From positions 5,642,001-5,706,000 of the forward strand of contig NZ_CP029192.1 in the NCBI RefSeq assembly GCF_008642315.1: DNA of 64,000 nucleotides, written 5' to 3'. Position 1 is the first letter of the stretch. The number at the start of each line of letters is the position of its first letter. The notes under the pieces were generated by a model, which saw nothing but the letters and a program-made list of their open reading frames with translations, was not told the DNA's origin and did no database searches. This document shows, piece after piece, positions 32,356 through 41,276 of this stretch. A program made the translations under genes and the position numbers. This stretch comes from Streptomyces venezuelae (GTDB taxonomy: Bacteria; Actinomycetota; Actinomycetes; Streptomycetales; Streptomycetaceae).

Positions 32356-33480
32356 GTGAGAGTCATCGTCGTAGGAGCCGGCGTGGTGGGAACCATGCAC
32401 GCCTGGCACGCACTGGACCGCGGCCACGAGGTCGTACAGATCGAGCGAGAGAGCGAGGCGCGGGGCGCGTCGCTGCGCAACTTCGGACAGATATGGGTGA
32501 GCGGCCGGGCGGGCGGCGAGGAGCTCGACACCGCCCTGCGCGCCCGCGAACTGTGGGAGGAGATCGGCGCCCGCGTCCCGGGCCTCGGGTTCCGGGCCAA
32601 CGGCTCCCTCACCCCCGTCCGCAACGACCGCGAGCACGCCGTCGCCGAGTCCGCGCTCGCCCGCACCGACGCGGCCGCCCGCGGGTACAAGCTGCTCACC
32701 TCCGACGAGGCACGGGCGCTCAACCCGGCCCTGCGCGGCGAGTTCAGCGGCGCCCTGTGGTGCGAGCGGGACGCGGCCGTCGAGCCGCGCACCGCCCAGC
32801 TGAGGCTGCGGGAGGCGCTGTCCGCGTCGCCCCGCTACACCTTCCTGCCCGGCCGCGAGGTCCGTGACGTCGTCGGCGAGAGCGCCGTGCGCGACGACCA
32901 CGGCGACGTGCACCGCGGCGACGCCGTCGTCCTCGCCACCGGCGCCTGGCTCGGCGGCCTCGTCCGCGAGCTCGCCGGACCCGACCTGCCCGTGCGCCGC
33001 GTACGGCTGCAGATGATGCAGACCGAGCCCCTCGGTGAGCCGCTCACCACCTCGGTCGCCGACGCGGACAGCTTCCGCTACTACCCGGCGTACAAGTCGG
33101 ACGCCCTCGACGCGCTCGACGCCGGGCAGCCGCAGACGCCGACCGCCGCCGCGCACAAGATGCAGCTGCTCATGGTGCAGCGCGAGGACGGCGGCCTCAC
33201 CATCGGCGACACCCACGAGTACGAGCACCCCTTCGCCTTCGACACCGTCGAGGACCCCTACGAACACCTCACCGAGGTCGTCGAGGGCTTCCTCGGCCGC
33301 CCGCTGCCGAAGGTCAGGCGGCGCTGGGCCGGGGTGTACGCGCAGTGCGTCGACACGAGCCGTGTCGTGCACCGGCAGCAGGTGCGCGACGGCGTGTGGC
33401 TGGTCACCGGGCCCGGCGGGCGCGGCATGACCTGCTCGCCCGCCATCGCCGAGAAGACCGCCGACGAGCTGGGATGGTGA
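32356..33480 (+). CDS. TIGR03364-family FAD-dependent oxidoreductase (phosphonate-associated)
   Basis: The product is 374 aa from GTG 32356. An N-terminal FAD dinucleotide motif VIVVGAGVVGTMHAW is followed by ERESEARGASLRNFGQIW, ATGAWLGGLV, and a C-terminal VTGPGGRGMTCSPAIAE. It is a glycine-oxidase/DadA-type flavoenzyme. TIGR03364 proteins cluster with phosphonatase and 2-aminoethylphosphonate (AEP) transporters and are thought to oxidise N-substituted or free AEP to phosphonoacetaldehyde. No PhnW transaminase gene is visible, so this enzyme may replace it. Confidence 0.88.
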   Translation: MRVIVVGAGVVGTMHAWHALDRGHEVVQIERESEARGASLRNFGQIWVSGRAGGEELDTALRARELWEEIGARVPGLGFRANGSLTPVRNDREHAVAESALARTDAAARGYKLLTSDEARALNPALRGEFSGALWCERDAAVEPRTAQLRLREALSASPRYTFLPGREVRDVVGESAVRDDHGDVHRGDAVVLATGAWLGGLVRELAGPDLPVRRVRLQMMQTEPLGEPLTTSVADADSFRYYPAYKSDALDALDAGQPQTPTAAAHKMQLLMVQREDGGLTIGDTHEYEHPFAFDTVEDPYEHLTEVVEGFLGRPLPKVRRRWAGVYAQCVDTSRVVHRQQVRDGVWLVTGPGGRGMTCSPAIAEKTADELGW

Positions 33481-33497
33481 GGGAGTTGACGACAGAC

Positions 33498-34205
33498 ATG
33501 CGGGGAACCGCCGCGGACGGCAGCCGGATCGGCCTCGTCGTGCTCGACATGGCCGGGACCACCGTCGCCGACGGAGGCCTCGTCGAGCAGGCCTTCGCCG
33601 CCGCCGCGCGCGAACTCGGCGTCGAGCCCGGCTCGGCCGACCACGCCGCGAAACTGGAGTACGTCCGCGCCACCATGGGCGAGTCCAAGATCTCCGTCTT
33701 CCGGCACCTGTTCGGCGAGGAGAAGCGCGCGCGGCAGGCGAACGTCGCCTTCGAGAAGGCGTACGGGACGCTCGTCGAGGCCGGCCGCATCGCACCCGTC
33801 CCCGGTGCCCGCGAGGCCATCGAGGAGCTCGCGGACGACGGCCGCACCGTCGTCCTCACCACGGGGTTCGCCCGCGTCACCCAGGACGCCATCCTCGACG
33901 CGCTCGGGTGGCGGGACCTGGTCGGCCTCACCCTGTGCCCCGCCGACGCGGGCGGCCGCGGGCGCCCCTACCCGGACATGGTGCTCGCCGCCTTCCTGCG
34001 GACCGGCGCCGTGGACGGCGTGCGGGACGTCGCCGTCGCGGGCGACACGGCCTACGACATGCTCAGCGGCGTACGCTCCGGCGCCTGTGTGGTCGCGGGA
34101 GTGCTCACCGGCGCCCACGACGGCGCCGCGCTGCGCGAGGCGGGCGCCACGCACGTACTCGGCTCCGTCGCCGAACTGCCCGCCGTCCTCCGGGGAGTCG
34201 GCTGA
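33498..34205 (+). CDS. Phosphonatase-like HAD hydrolase (TIGR03351 type)
   Basis: The product is about 235 aa. The start is ATG 33498 behind AGGGAG; ATG 33474 or GTG 33477, overlapping the previous stop, are alternatives. HAD motif I is LVVLDMAGTTV (D-x-A-G-T-T as in phosphonoacetaldehyde hydrolase), and motif II is VVLTTGFAR. The C-terminal acidic motif is VAVAGDTAYD. The cap segment MGESKISVF places a Lys where PhnX has its Schiff-base Lys. Predicted to cleave a phosphonoaldehyde, probably phosphonoacetaldehyde, to phosphate. It is translationally coupled (TGATG) to the ABC ATPase. Confidence 0.88.
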   Translation: MRGTAADGSRIGLVVLDMAGTTVADGGLVEQAFAAAARELGVEPGSADHAAKLEYVRATMGESKISVFRHLFGEEKRARQANVAFEKAYGTLVEAGRIAPVPGAREAIEELADDGRTVVLTTGFARVTQDAILDALGWRDLVGLTLCPADAGGRGRPYPDMVLAAFLRTGAVDGVRDVAVAGDTAYDMLSGVRSGACVVAGVLTGAHDGAALREAGATHVLGSVAELPAVLRGVG

Positions 34206-35257
34206 TGGGCAGCGGCATCCGCTTCGACCGGGTCTCCGTCGCGTACGACGGGAACACCGTCCTCGACTCCCTCGACCTGACCGTGGCGCCCGGCGAGGTC
34301 ATGGCCCTGCTCGGGCCCTCGGGGTCCGGCAAGACCACCGCGCTGCGGGCCGTCGCGGGGTTCGTGCGGCCCGTGTCCGGGCGGGTGTTCCTCGGGGAGC
34401 GCGACGTCACGGACCTGCCGCCGCACCAGCGGGGCATCGGCATGGTCGTCCAGCAGTACGCGCTCTTCCCGCACATGCGGGTCGGGGACAACGTGGCCTT
34501 CGGCCTGAGGGCGCGGAAGGCGGCCAAGGGGGACATCGGAGCACGGGTCGCCGAAGCGCTCGACATGGTCGGCATGGCCTCGTACGCCGAGCGGTACCCG
34601 CGCGAGCTCTCGGGCGGCCAGCAGCAGCGCGTCGCCATCGCGCGGGCGCTCGCCATCCGGCCCGACGTCCTCCTGCTCGACGAGCCGCTGTCCGCGCTCG
34701 ACGCACAGCTGCGCTCGGGCATGCTGGGCGAACTCGCGAGCCTGCACCGCGAGTTGCCGGAGGTCTCGATCCTGTACGTCACCCACGACCAGGTCGAGGC
34801 GCTCACCCTCGCCGACCGGATCGCCGTCATGGACCGGGCGCGCCTCCGGGACTGCGGGACACCCCAGGAGTTGTACCGGGCGCCGCGTACGGAGTTCACC
34901 GCGTCCTTCGTCGGCAACGCGAACCTCCTCGCGGTGACGGTGGGGGCGGACGGGGTGTCCCTCGGCGACGCCCGGCTGAAGGTCGACACGGGGAGCGTGG
35001 CCGCCGGGGTGACGGCCACGCTCTGCGTGCGGCCGCATCTGGTCGGACTCGGGGAGGGCCCCAATGCCCTCACCGGTCGGGTCACCGAGGTCCAGTGGCG
35101 GGGCGCCACGCATCGGGTGTACGTCGATGTCGCCGGGGAGCGGGTGAAGGCGGACCTCCGGGAACTCCGCGATCCGCCCGCCATCGGTGACGTGGTCACC
35201 CTGCACTTCGCGCCCGAGGACGCGGTGCTCCTGGCCGGAGGGGTGACCGATGGGTAG
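34205..35257 (+). CDS. phnT: ABC transporter ATPase, 2-aminoethylphosphonate type
   Basis: The product is 350 aa with ATG 34205 overlapping the HAD stop. Walker A GPSGSGKT, Q-loop VQQYALFPHMRV, signature ELSGGQQQRV, Walker B VLLLDEPLSALDAQ and H-loop YVTHDQVEAL are all present. The C-terminal TOBE-like region (about 260-345) is typical of PotA/FbpC/PhnT importers. Neighbours are two permeases, a binding protein and phosphonate catabolic genes, supporting AEP import. It overlaps the permease start. Confidence 0.85.
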   Translation: MGSGIRFDRVSVAYDGNTVLDSLDLTVAPGEVMALLGPSGSGKTTALRAVAGFVRPVSGRVFLGERDVTDLPPHQRGIGMVVQQYALFPHMRVGDNVAFGLRARKAAKGDIGARVAEALDMVGMASYAERYPRELSGGQQQRVAIARALAIRPDVLLLDEPLSALDAQLRSGMLGELASLHRELPEVSILYVTHDQVEALTLADRIAVMDRARLRDCGTPQELYRAPRTEFTASFVGNANLLAVTVGADGVSLGDARLKVDTGSVAAGVTATLCVRPHLVGLGEGPNALTGRVTEVQWRGATHRVYVDVAGERVKADLRELRDPPAIGDVVTLHFAPEDAVLLAGGVTDG

Positions 35258-36194
35258 TCCCACGGAACGCCTCACGTCGCGTGAACCGGCACCGGGGGCT
35301 GTGCCCACCCGTTCCGCCATGCGGAACGCCTGCCCACAGCAGGGACGGCGGGGACAGCAGGGGAGGCGGGGGCTGCGCATGCCGCGGGTCGTTTGGGTCC
35401 TGCCACCCGTTGCCCTGCTCGGGGTCTTCTTTCTCTACCCCCTCTTCCTCGTCGTGCAGCAGTCCGTGCGGCCCGACACCGGCGGGACCTCCCTTCAGCC
35501 CTACTCCGACGTGTTCGCCTCCGAGGCGTTCCGGGAGGCGCTCGGGACCACCGTGTGGCTGGCGCTCGGGGCGACCGTCGGGTGTCTCGTGCTCGGGTTC
35601 GCGCTCGCGCTGGTCATCGCCTTCGTGCCGTTCCCCGGCGGGAAGGCCGTCGCGAAGTTCATCGACGTGTTCCTGTCCTTCCCGTCCTTCCTGATCACGC
35701 TCGCCCTCCTCTTCCTCTACGGGACGAAGGGCATGGCCAACGGCGTGTGGACGGACGCGACCGGCGCCGCCGAGGGGCCGGTCCAGTTCCTGACCACGCC
35801 GTGGGGCGTGCTGCTCGCCGAGATCACGTACTTCACGCCCTTCGTGATGCGGCCCCTGCTCGCCGCGTTCTCGCAGATCGACACCGCGCAGATCGAGGTC
35901 GCGTCGAGCCTCGGCGCCCGGCCGGCCCGCATCGTGCGCCGCGTCATCCTGCCCGAGGCGCTGCCCGCGCTCGCCGCGGGCGGCAGCCTCGTCCTCGTCA
36001 TGTGCCTGAACGAGTTCGGGATCGTCCTCTTCACGGGGGCCAAGGGCGTCACGACCCTGCCGATGCTCGTCTACAGCAAGGCCATCCTCGAGTCCGACTA
36101 CCCGGCCGCCTGCGTCGTCGCCGTCGTCAACATCGTGATCTCCGTGGGCCTCTACGGCCTGTACCGGGTGGTGAGCCGTCGTGTTGGTGCATAG
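35250..36194 (+). CDS. phnU: ABC permease, 2-aminoethylphosphonate type
   Basis: The product is 314 aa from ATG 35250, overlapping the ATPase gene by 8 bp. An Arg/Gln-rich N-terminal extension of about 42 residues precedes six TM helices. The EAA loop reads QIEVASSLGARPARIVRRVILPEALP. TM segments include VLPPVALLGVFFLYPLFLV and SLVLVMCLNEFGIVLFTG. It pairs with the next permease; the two genes overlap by 14 bp. Confidence 0.85.
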   Translation: MGSPTERLTSREPAPGAVPTRSAMRNACPQQGRRGQQGRRGLRMPRVVWVLPPVALLGVFFLYPLFLVVQQSVRPDTGGTSLQPYSDVFASEAFREALGTTVWLALGATVGCLVLGFALALVIAFVPFPGGKAVAKFIDVFLSFPSFLITLALLFLYGTKGMANGVWTDATGAAEGPVQFLTTPWGVLLAEITYFTPFVMRPLLAAFSQIDTAQIEVASSLGARPARIVRRVILPEALPALAAGGSLVLVMCLNEFGIVLFTGAKGVTTLPMLVYSKAILESDYPAACVVAVVNIVISVGLYGLYRVVSRRVGA

Positions 36195-36978
36195 CCGCAA
36201 GGGGAAGTGGGCCGTCTGGGTCCTGTTCTTCGTGCTCTTCCTGCCGCTCTTCGCGCTGCCGCTGCTCGTGATCCTCATGGCGTCCTTCGCCGAGCACTGG
36301 TCGGGCGCCTTCCCGTCCGGGTTCACCGGCGAGCACTACGCGTCGGCGACGCGGGGCGAGTCGCTGCGGGCCCTCACCACCAGCCTGGTCACCGCCGTCG
36401 CCGCCAGCGTGCTCGCGCTCGCCGTGGGGTCCTGGGCCGCGCTCGCCGCCGCCTCCCTGAAGCGGGGCGGCAGGAGGCTCATGGACGCCCTGTTCGTGCT
36501 GCCCGTCGCCGTGCCGTCCGTGGTCGTCGGGCTCGCCGTCCTCGTCGCGTTCTCCAAGCCGCCGATGATCCTCAACGGCACGCGGTGGATCGTGATCCTC
36601 GCCCACGCCCTCCTCGTCACCGCCTTCGCCCACCAGTCGGTCTCGGCCGCGATCGCGCGGCTCGACCCGGCGTACGAACAGGCGGCCGCGTCGCTCGGCG
36701 CCCGGCCCTCGTACGTCCTGTGGAAGGTGAGACTGCCCCTCCTGCTGCCGTCCCTGAACGCGGCCGCCGGGCTCTGCTTCGCCCTGTCCATGGGCGAGTT
36801 GAGCGCCACGATGATGCTCTACCCGCCGGACTGGATGCCGCTTCCCGTACGGATCTACGCCGCCACCGACCGCGGCTCCACCTTCACCGGCGCCGCCGTC
36901 GCGGTGGTCCTGATGGCGGCCACGCTGCTCGTCCTCCTGGCCGTCTCCCGGATCAGGACCCGCGCCTCCTACCGCTGA
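36181..36978 (+). CDS. phnV: ABC permease, 2-aminoethylphosphonate type, second subunit
   Basis: The product is 265 aa from GTG 36181. Six TM helices are seen, and the EAA loop is YEQAAASLGARPSYVLWKVRLPLLLP. TM1 reads AVWVLFFVLFLPLFALPLLVIL. It completes the heterodimeric permease with the preceding gene. The binding-protein gene starts 42 bp downstream with its own AAGGAG, keeping the operon order ATPase-permease-permease-binding protein. Confidence 0.85.
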   Translation: MLVHSRKGKWAVWVLFFVLFLPLFALPLLVILMASFAEHWSGAFPSGFTGEHYASATRGESLRALTTSLVTAVAASVLALAVGSWAALAAASLKRGGRRLMDALFVLPVAVPSVVVGLAVLVAFSKPPMILNGTRWIVILAHALLVTAFAHQSVSAAIARLDPAYEQAAASLGARPSYVLWKVRLPLLLPSLNAAAGLCFALSMGELSATMMLYPPDWMPLPVRIYAATDRGSTFTGAAVAVVLMAATLLVLLAVSRIRTRASYR

Positions 36979-37020
36979 ACTCGCCCGCGTCCACAAGTTC
37001 TTCAAGGAGTACACAACGCC

Positions 37021-38106
37021 ATGCCCCGCCTTACCCGCGCCCCGCACCTCCGCACGGTCGCCGCCGTCACCGGCGGTCTCGTCCTCGCCGGAACCCTCAC
37101 CGCGTGCGGCGGCAGCTCCGCCGCATCCGACGACAAGGTCGTCACCGTCTACAGCGCCGACGGCCTCAAGGGCGAGAACGGCGACGGCTGGTACGACCGG
37201 GTCTTCAAGGACTTCGAGAAGAAGACCGGCATCAAGGTCAACTACGTGGAGGGCGGCTCCGGCGAGATGGTGCAGCGCGCCGTCCGCGAGAAGTCCAACA
37301 CGCAGGCCGACGTCCTCGTCACCCTGCCGCCGTTCATCCAGCAGGCCGACGAGCGGGGGCTGTTGCAGGCGTACGAGCCCAAGGGGTCGGACCAGGTCGA
37401 CGGGGCCGGCAAGGACCCCGACGGCAAGTGGACCTCCGTCGTGAACAACTACTTCGGGTTCATCTACAACAAGAAGGAGCTGAGTGGCGGCAAGGCGCCC
37501 AGGACCTGGGAGGACCTCACCGACGGCTCGTACAAGAACAAGGTGCAGTACTCCACGCCCGGCGTCGCGGGCGACGGCACCGCCGTGCTCATCAAGGCGA
37601 TGCACGACTTCGGCGGCAAGGGGCCGGCGATGGAGTACCTGAAGAAGCTGCAGAGCAACAACGTCGGCCCGTCCGCCTCCACCGGCAAGCTCGCGCCCAA
37701 GGTCGACAAGGGCGAGCTGCTCGCCGCCAACGGCGACGTCCAGATGAACTACGCCCAGTCCAAGGACATGCCGAACCTCGGCATCTGGTTCCCGGCGACC
37801 GCGAAGAGCCCGGACAGGCCCACCACCTTCGCGCTGCCCTACGCGGCCGGGCTCGTGACCAAGGCCCCGCACAACGCCAACGCCAGGAAGTTCCTCGACC
37901 ACCTGCTCGGCGAGGAGGCGCAGCGGCAGGTCAGCGAGGTCGGCGGCGGGTTCTCCGCCCGCAGGGACATCAAGGCCACCGACGCCAACGCCGTCGCCCT
38001 CGACAAGATCATCGACGGGGTCGAGATCTTCGAGCCGGACTGGGCGGACGTCTCCGAGAACCTCCAGTCGTACGTGGAGGACTGGAAGTCGGCGACCGGC
38101 AGCTGA
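37021..38106 (+). CDS. phnS: Substrate-binding lipoprotein of the phosphonate importer
   Basis: The product is 361 aa from ATG 37021 with AAGGAG upstream. The lipobox is LAGTLTAC, with lipidated Cys near residue 29. The mature part is a periplasmic-binding fold of the Fe3+/spermidine/AEP class: VVTVYSADGLKGENGDGWYDRVFKDFEKKTGI, DVLVTLPPFIQQADERGLLQ and NNYFGFIYNKK. It ends at a strong hairpin (38181-38210), so this is the last gene of the operon. Confidence 0.88.
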   Translation: MPRLTRAPHLRTVAAVTGGLVLAGTLTACGGSSAASDDKVVTVYSADGLKGENGDGWYDRVFKDFEKKTGIKVNYVEGGSGEMVQRAVREKSNTQADVLVTLPPFIQQADERGLLQAYEPKGSDQVDGAGKDPDGKWTSVVNNYFGFIYNKKELSGGKAPRTWEDLTDGSYKNKVQYSTPGVAGDGTAVLIKAMHDFGGKGPAMEYLKKLQSNNVGPSASTGKLAPKVDKGELLAANGDVQMNYAQSKDMPNLGIWFPATAKSPDRPTTFALPYAAGLVTKAPHNANARKFLDHLLGEEAQRQVSEVGGGFSARRDIKATDANAVALDKIIDGVEIFEPDWADVSENLQSYVEDWKSATGS

Positions 38107-38180
38107 GCGTTCACCGACACATCACCGTCGCACCTCTGGCCCCACGGGGTCAGGTAGCGAAAAGATAACGGGTATGGACC

Positions 38181-38210
38181 CAACGCCCCTGGTGCGCCAG
38201 GGGCGTTGGC
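38181..38210 (+). terminator. Perfect 13-bp hairpin ending the phosphonate operon
   Basis: CCAACGCCCCTGG (38181-38193) and CCAGGGGCGTTGG (38198-38210) flank a TGCG loop with no mismatches. No T-tract follows, as is common in Streptomyces. It lies 75 bp after the binding-protein stop and 40 bp before the next start. Confidence 0.8.
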
Positions 38211-38249
38211 GTGCGCCGACCCCCGCCACCACGCTCTCCGGAGGAACAC

Positions 38250-39749
38250 GTGTCGTCAGGCACCGGAATCACCCGCCGCTCGCTGCTCGTCTCCACCGCC
38301 GTCGCCGCCCTCGCCGCGGGCCCCCTCGCCGCCACCGCCAAGGCCGCGGCCAAAGCCCCGAAAGTCCTGGTCATCGGCCTGGACGGCGCCCTGCTCAACA
38401 GAATCGAGGACGCGGACACTCCCGCCCTGAAGGGGCTGATGGCCGCCGGTCTCACCGCGCCGAGCGCCCTCTACGCCGACCCGCTCGCCCCCACCTCGTC
38501 GGGGCCCGGCTGGTCGACGCTCATCACCGGCGTCTGGCCCGACAAGCACAAGGTCCTGAACAACGACTTCACCGGCCACCAGCTCGCGAAGTACCCGGAC
38601 TTCATGACCCGGATCGAGGCCGCGAAGCCCGGCCTGCGGACGTACGCGGTCGCGTCCTGGAACCCCGTCACCGACATCATCTTCTCCGCGAAGGTCGACA
38701 CCCGGGTCTCGACCCCGGCCGCCGAGTACGACGCGGGCACCACGTCGCGTGCCGTCGCCGAGATCGCGGACGGCGACCCCGACGCGGTCTTCGTCCACCT
38801 CGACAACGTCGACCACGCGGGACACGACAGCGGCGCCGCGAGCCAGGCCTACCTGGACGCGCTGCACGGCGTCGACACCCAGGTCGGGCGGATCCTCGCC
38901 GCCGTGAAGTCCCGTGCCACGTACGGGAACGAGAGCTGGCTCGTCATGATCACCGCCGACCACGGGCACACCGACGCGGGCGGCCACGGCGGCTCAAGCT
39001 GGGCCGAGCGCCAGACGTTCCTGATCGCCACCGGAGCCACCATCACCCCGGGCTCCGTCCGTCACGACGTCCGCATGCCCGACGTCGCCGCGACCGCCCT
39101 CGCCCACCTCGGCGTCGCCATCGACCCCGCCTGGGGCCTCGACGGGCGCCCCGTCCAGCAGCCGCGGCCCGACGACTTCGACGCCCTGCGGGACACCCTG
39201 CGCGGACCCGTCGACGAGGGCGGCATCGGGTCCGGCGTCCTCGGCTTCACCCACACGCCGCCGAGCGGCTGGACGGTCGACAACGCGAGGATGGGGAGCG
39301 GGGGCGTCACCGAGTGGCGCGGCTGGTCCTTCACCACGGACGAGTTCTGGACCAAGGCCGCCCGCGACCAGGGACGCGAGAACAACATCCGCGCACGCGG
39401 CGTCTTCGCGGTCGCCGACGGCGACGAGTGGAGCGACAGGACCACCTCGGGCACCTTCGACTCGACGCTGGTCAGCCCCCCGTACGACGTGCGGGGCGGG
39501 GCCGCGGCGACGCTCACGTACACGACGTACTACCGCCACGAGGCCCCGCAGAAGGGCGAGGTGCTCGTCTCCTACGACGGAGGGGCCCCGGTCGTCGTGA
39601 AGACGTACGCGGCGGACACGCCCTCCGTCGTCGAGAACATCGCGCTCAAGGTCCCCGCCGGCGCCCGGAAGGCACAGGTCCGCTTCCGCTACAGCGGGGG
39701 CAACAACTGGTACTGGACGATCGACGGGGTCAAGATCAGCGCGGCTTGA
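38250..39749 (+). CDS. Alkaline-phosphatase-superfamily (NPP-like) Tat-exported protein
   Basis: The product is 499 aa from GTG 38250, with GGAGGAA 5 nt upstream. A Tat-type signal (TRRSLLVSTAVAALAAG) precedes a metal-dependent phosphohydrolase domain: LVIGLDGALL, TSSGPGWSTLITG with the nucleophile Thr/Ser, DNVDHAGHDSG, and DHGHTDAGGHGG. The C-terminal about 150 residues form a beta-sandwich with WYWTIDGVKIS, suggesting carbohydrate or surface binding. It may hydrolyse phosphodiesters or phosphonates outside the membrane. It is separated from the phosphonate operon by a hairpin and may have its own promoter. Confidence 0.85.
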   Translation: MSSGTGITRRSLLVSTAVAALAAGPLAATAKAAAKAPKVLVIGLDGALLNRIEDADTPALKGLMAAGLTAPSALYADPLAPTSSGPGWSTLITGVWPDKHKVLNNDFTGHQLAKYPDFMTRIEAAKPGLRTYAVASWNPVTDIIFSAKVDTRVSTPAAEYDAGTTSRAVAEIADGDPDAVFVHLDNVDHAGHDSGAASQAYLDALHGVDTQVGRILAAVKSRATYGNESWLVMITADHGHTDAGGHGGSSWAERQTFLIATGATITPGSVRHDVRMPDVAATALAHLGVAIDPAWGLDGRPVQQPRPDDFDALRDTLRGPVDEGGIGSGVLGFTHTPPSGWTVDNARMGSGGVTEWRGWSFTTDEFWTKAARDQGRENNIRARGVFAVADGDEWSDRTTSGTFDSTLVSPPYDVRGGAAATLTYTTYYRHEAPQKGEVLVSYDGGAPVVVKTYAADTPSVVENIALKVPAGARKAQVRFRYSGGNNWYWTIDGVKISAA

Positions 39750-39820
39750 TTAGGCTGTGGGCGTCGGCACAGCGCTGTCCCGGCGCCCCAGCCACCTCGT
39801 ACACCGCAGGAGTGCACCGC

Positions 39821-40600
39821 ATGGCAGAGCGCAAGCCCATCGAATCGTGGCTCACCGACATGGACGGCGTGCTCATCCACGAGGGAGTGCCGATCCCCGG
39901 AGCCGACGCCTTCATCAAGAAGCTGCGCGAGTCGGGCAAGCCGTTTCTCGTCCTGACGAACAACTCCATCTACACCGCGCGCGACCTCCAGGCCAGGCTG
40001 ACCCGCATGGGCCTCGAAGTGCCCGTCGAGAACATCTGGACGTCCGCGCTCGCCACCGCGAAGTTCCTCGACGACCAGCGCCCCGGCGGTACCGCCTACG
40101 TCATCGGCGAGGCCGGCCTGACCACCGCCCTGCACGACATCGGGTACGTCCTCACCGACCACGACCCCGACTACGTGGTCCTCGGCGAGACCCGCACGTA
40201 CTCCTTCGAGGCCATGACCAAGGCCGTCCGCCTCATCAACGGCGGCGCCCGCTTCATCTGCACCAACCCCGACGAGACCGGCCCCTCCACCGAGGGCCCG
40301 CTGCCCGCCACCGGAGCCGTCGCGGCCCTCATCACCAAGGCGACCGGCAAGAACCCGTACTTCGCGGGCAAGCCGAACCCGCTGATGATGCGGACCGGGC
40401 TGAACGCGATCGGCGCGCACTCGGAGACCAGCGCGATGATCGGCGACCGCATGGACACGGACGTCCTCGCGGGCCTGGAGGCGGGCATGGAGACGTTCCT
40501 GGTCCTCACCGGCCTGACGTCCCGCGCCGACATCGACCGGCACCCGTTCCGGCCGTCGAACGTCGTGGACTCCATCGCCGACCTGGTCGAACGCGTCTGA
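39821..40600 (+). CDS. HAD-IIA (NagD-like) hydrolase
   Basis: The product is 259 aa from ATG 39821 with AGGAG upstream. Motif I is WLTDMDGVLIHEG, motif II LVLTNNSI, a large C2-type cap carries GEAGLTTAL and ICTNPDETGPS, the motif III Lys is in FAGKPNPLMM, and motif IV is MIGDRMDTDVLAGLEAG. NagD-type enzymes dephosphorylate small sugar or nucleotide phosphates. It lies 71 bp after the phosphatase-superfamily gene on the same strand. Confidence 0.92.
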   Translation: MAERKPIESWLTDMDGVLIHEGVPIPGADAFIKKLRESGKPFLVLTNNSIYTARDLQARLTRMGLEVPVENIWTSALATAKFLDDQRPGGTAYVIGEAGLTTALHDIGYVLTDHDPDYVVLGETRTYSFEAMTKAVRLINGGARFICTNPDETGPSTEGPLPATGAVAALITKATGKNPYFAGKPNPLMMRTGLNAIGAHSETSAMIGDRMDTDVLAGLEAGMETFLVLTGLTSRADIDRHPFRPSNVVDSIADLVERV

Positions 40601-40680
40601 TCCACGTCCGGTCCAACCCTGATCCGCGCCCGGGCCGCCCCGTTTGCCGCGCATCGAGATGCGGAGTCGCGCCGGTCGGG

Positions 40681-40703
40681 TGAACCTCGTAGGTGGAGGT
40701 TCA
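40681..40703 (+). promoter_or_regulatory. RBS-sequestering hairpin before the anchored secreted protein
   Basis: TGAACCTC (40681-40688) pairs perfectly with GAGGTTCA (40696-40703). The right arm contains most of the GGAGG ribosome-binding site (40695-40699) of the ATG at 40709. The hairpin could act as a translational switch, or the repeat could be a protein-binding operator. Confidence 0.5.
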
Positions 40704-40708
40704 TCACG

Positions 40709-41260
40709 ATGCGTATATGTTCCCTTGCTGTCCGTGGGGCGGGGGCGGCCGTCGTTCTGGCCGTCGTCCTTCCCGCGGGCGCGGTCCAGGCCCACGACAA
40801 CGGCTCCGTGCGGGCCACCGTCACCCCCGCGAGCACCGCGCCCGGCGCCACCGTGGAGGTGAGCGTGACGGGCTGCGGCGGGACCACCGGCACCGCCGGT
40901 TCCGGGGCCTTCGAGGGGGACGCCGAGCTCACCGGCCGGGACGGCGACAAGTACACGCTCAACGGCAGTGCGAGGATCAAGCACGGCGTCTCCGGTACGT
41001 ACGACGTCACCGTCACCTGCGACGGCCACCCGCACCAGGGCGTCGGCACCGTCCGCGTCGAGCGGCACGACCCCGAACCGGTCTCCCCGGTGCGGGCCGG
41101 TGGCGGCGGCACCGCGCGGCTGGCCACGGTCGCGGAAGCGGACGCGGAGGCGAACGAGGCGGGCCCCGGCACCCGGCACGCCGTGATCGGCCTGATCCTC
41201 GCCGGGGTCGCCGCCGTCGCGGTGGCGTTCCGCAGCGTCCGCCGGCGCCGCTCCGAGTGA
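40709..41260 (+). CDS. Secreted, C-terminally membrane-anchored protein
   Basis: The product is 183 aa. A signal peptide (LAVRGAGAAVVLAVVLPAGAVQA) precedes a beta-rich Ig-like domain, with two Cys about 67 residues apart (GCGG and TCDG). A linker ends in a C-terminal hydrophobic helix (AVIGLILAGVAAVAVAF) with tail RSVRRRRSE. No LPxTG-like motif precedes the helix. The class F sortase starts 17 bp downstream, so it is a candidate partner or unusual substrate. The function is unknown. Confidence 0.8.
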   Translation: MRICSLAVRGAGAAVVLAVVLPAGAVQAHDNGSVRATVTPASTAPGATVEVSVTGCGGTTGTAGSGAFEGDAELTGRDGDKYTLNGSARIKHGVSGTYDVTVTCDGHPHQGVGTVRVERHDPEPVSPVRAGGGGTARLATVAEADAEANEAGPGTRHAVIGLILAGVAAVAVAFRSVRRRRSE

Positions 41261-41276
41261 CGGGCGGAACGGCATC

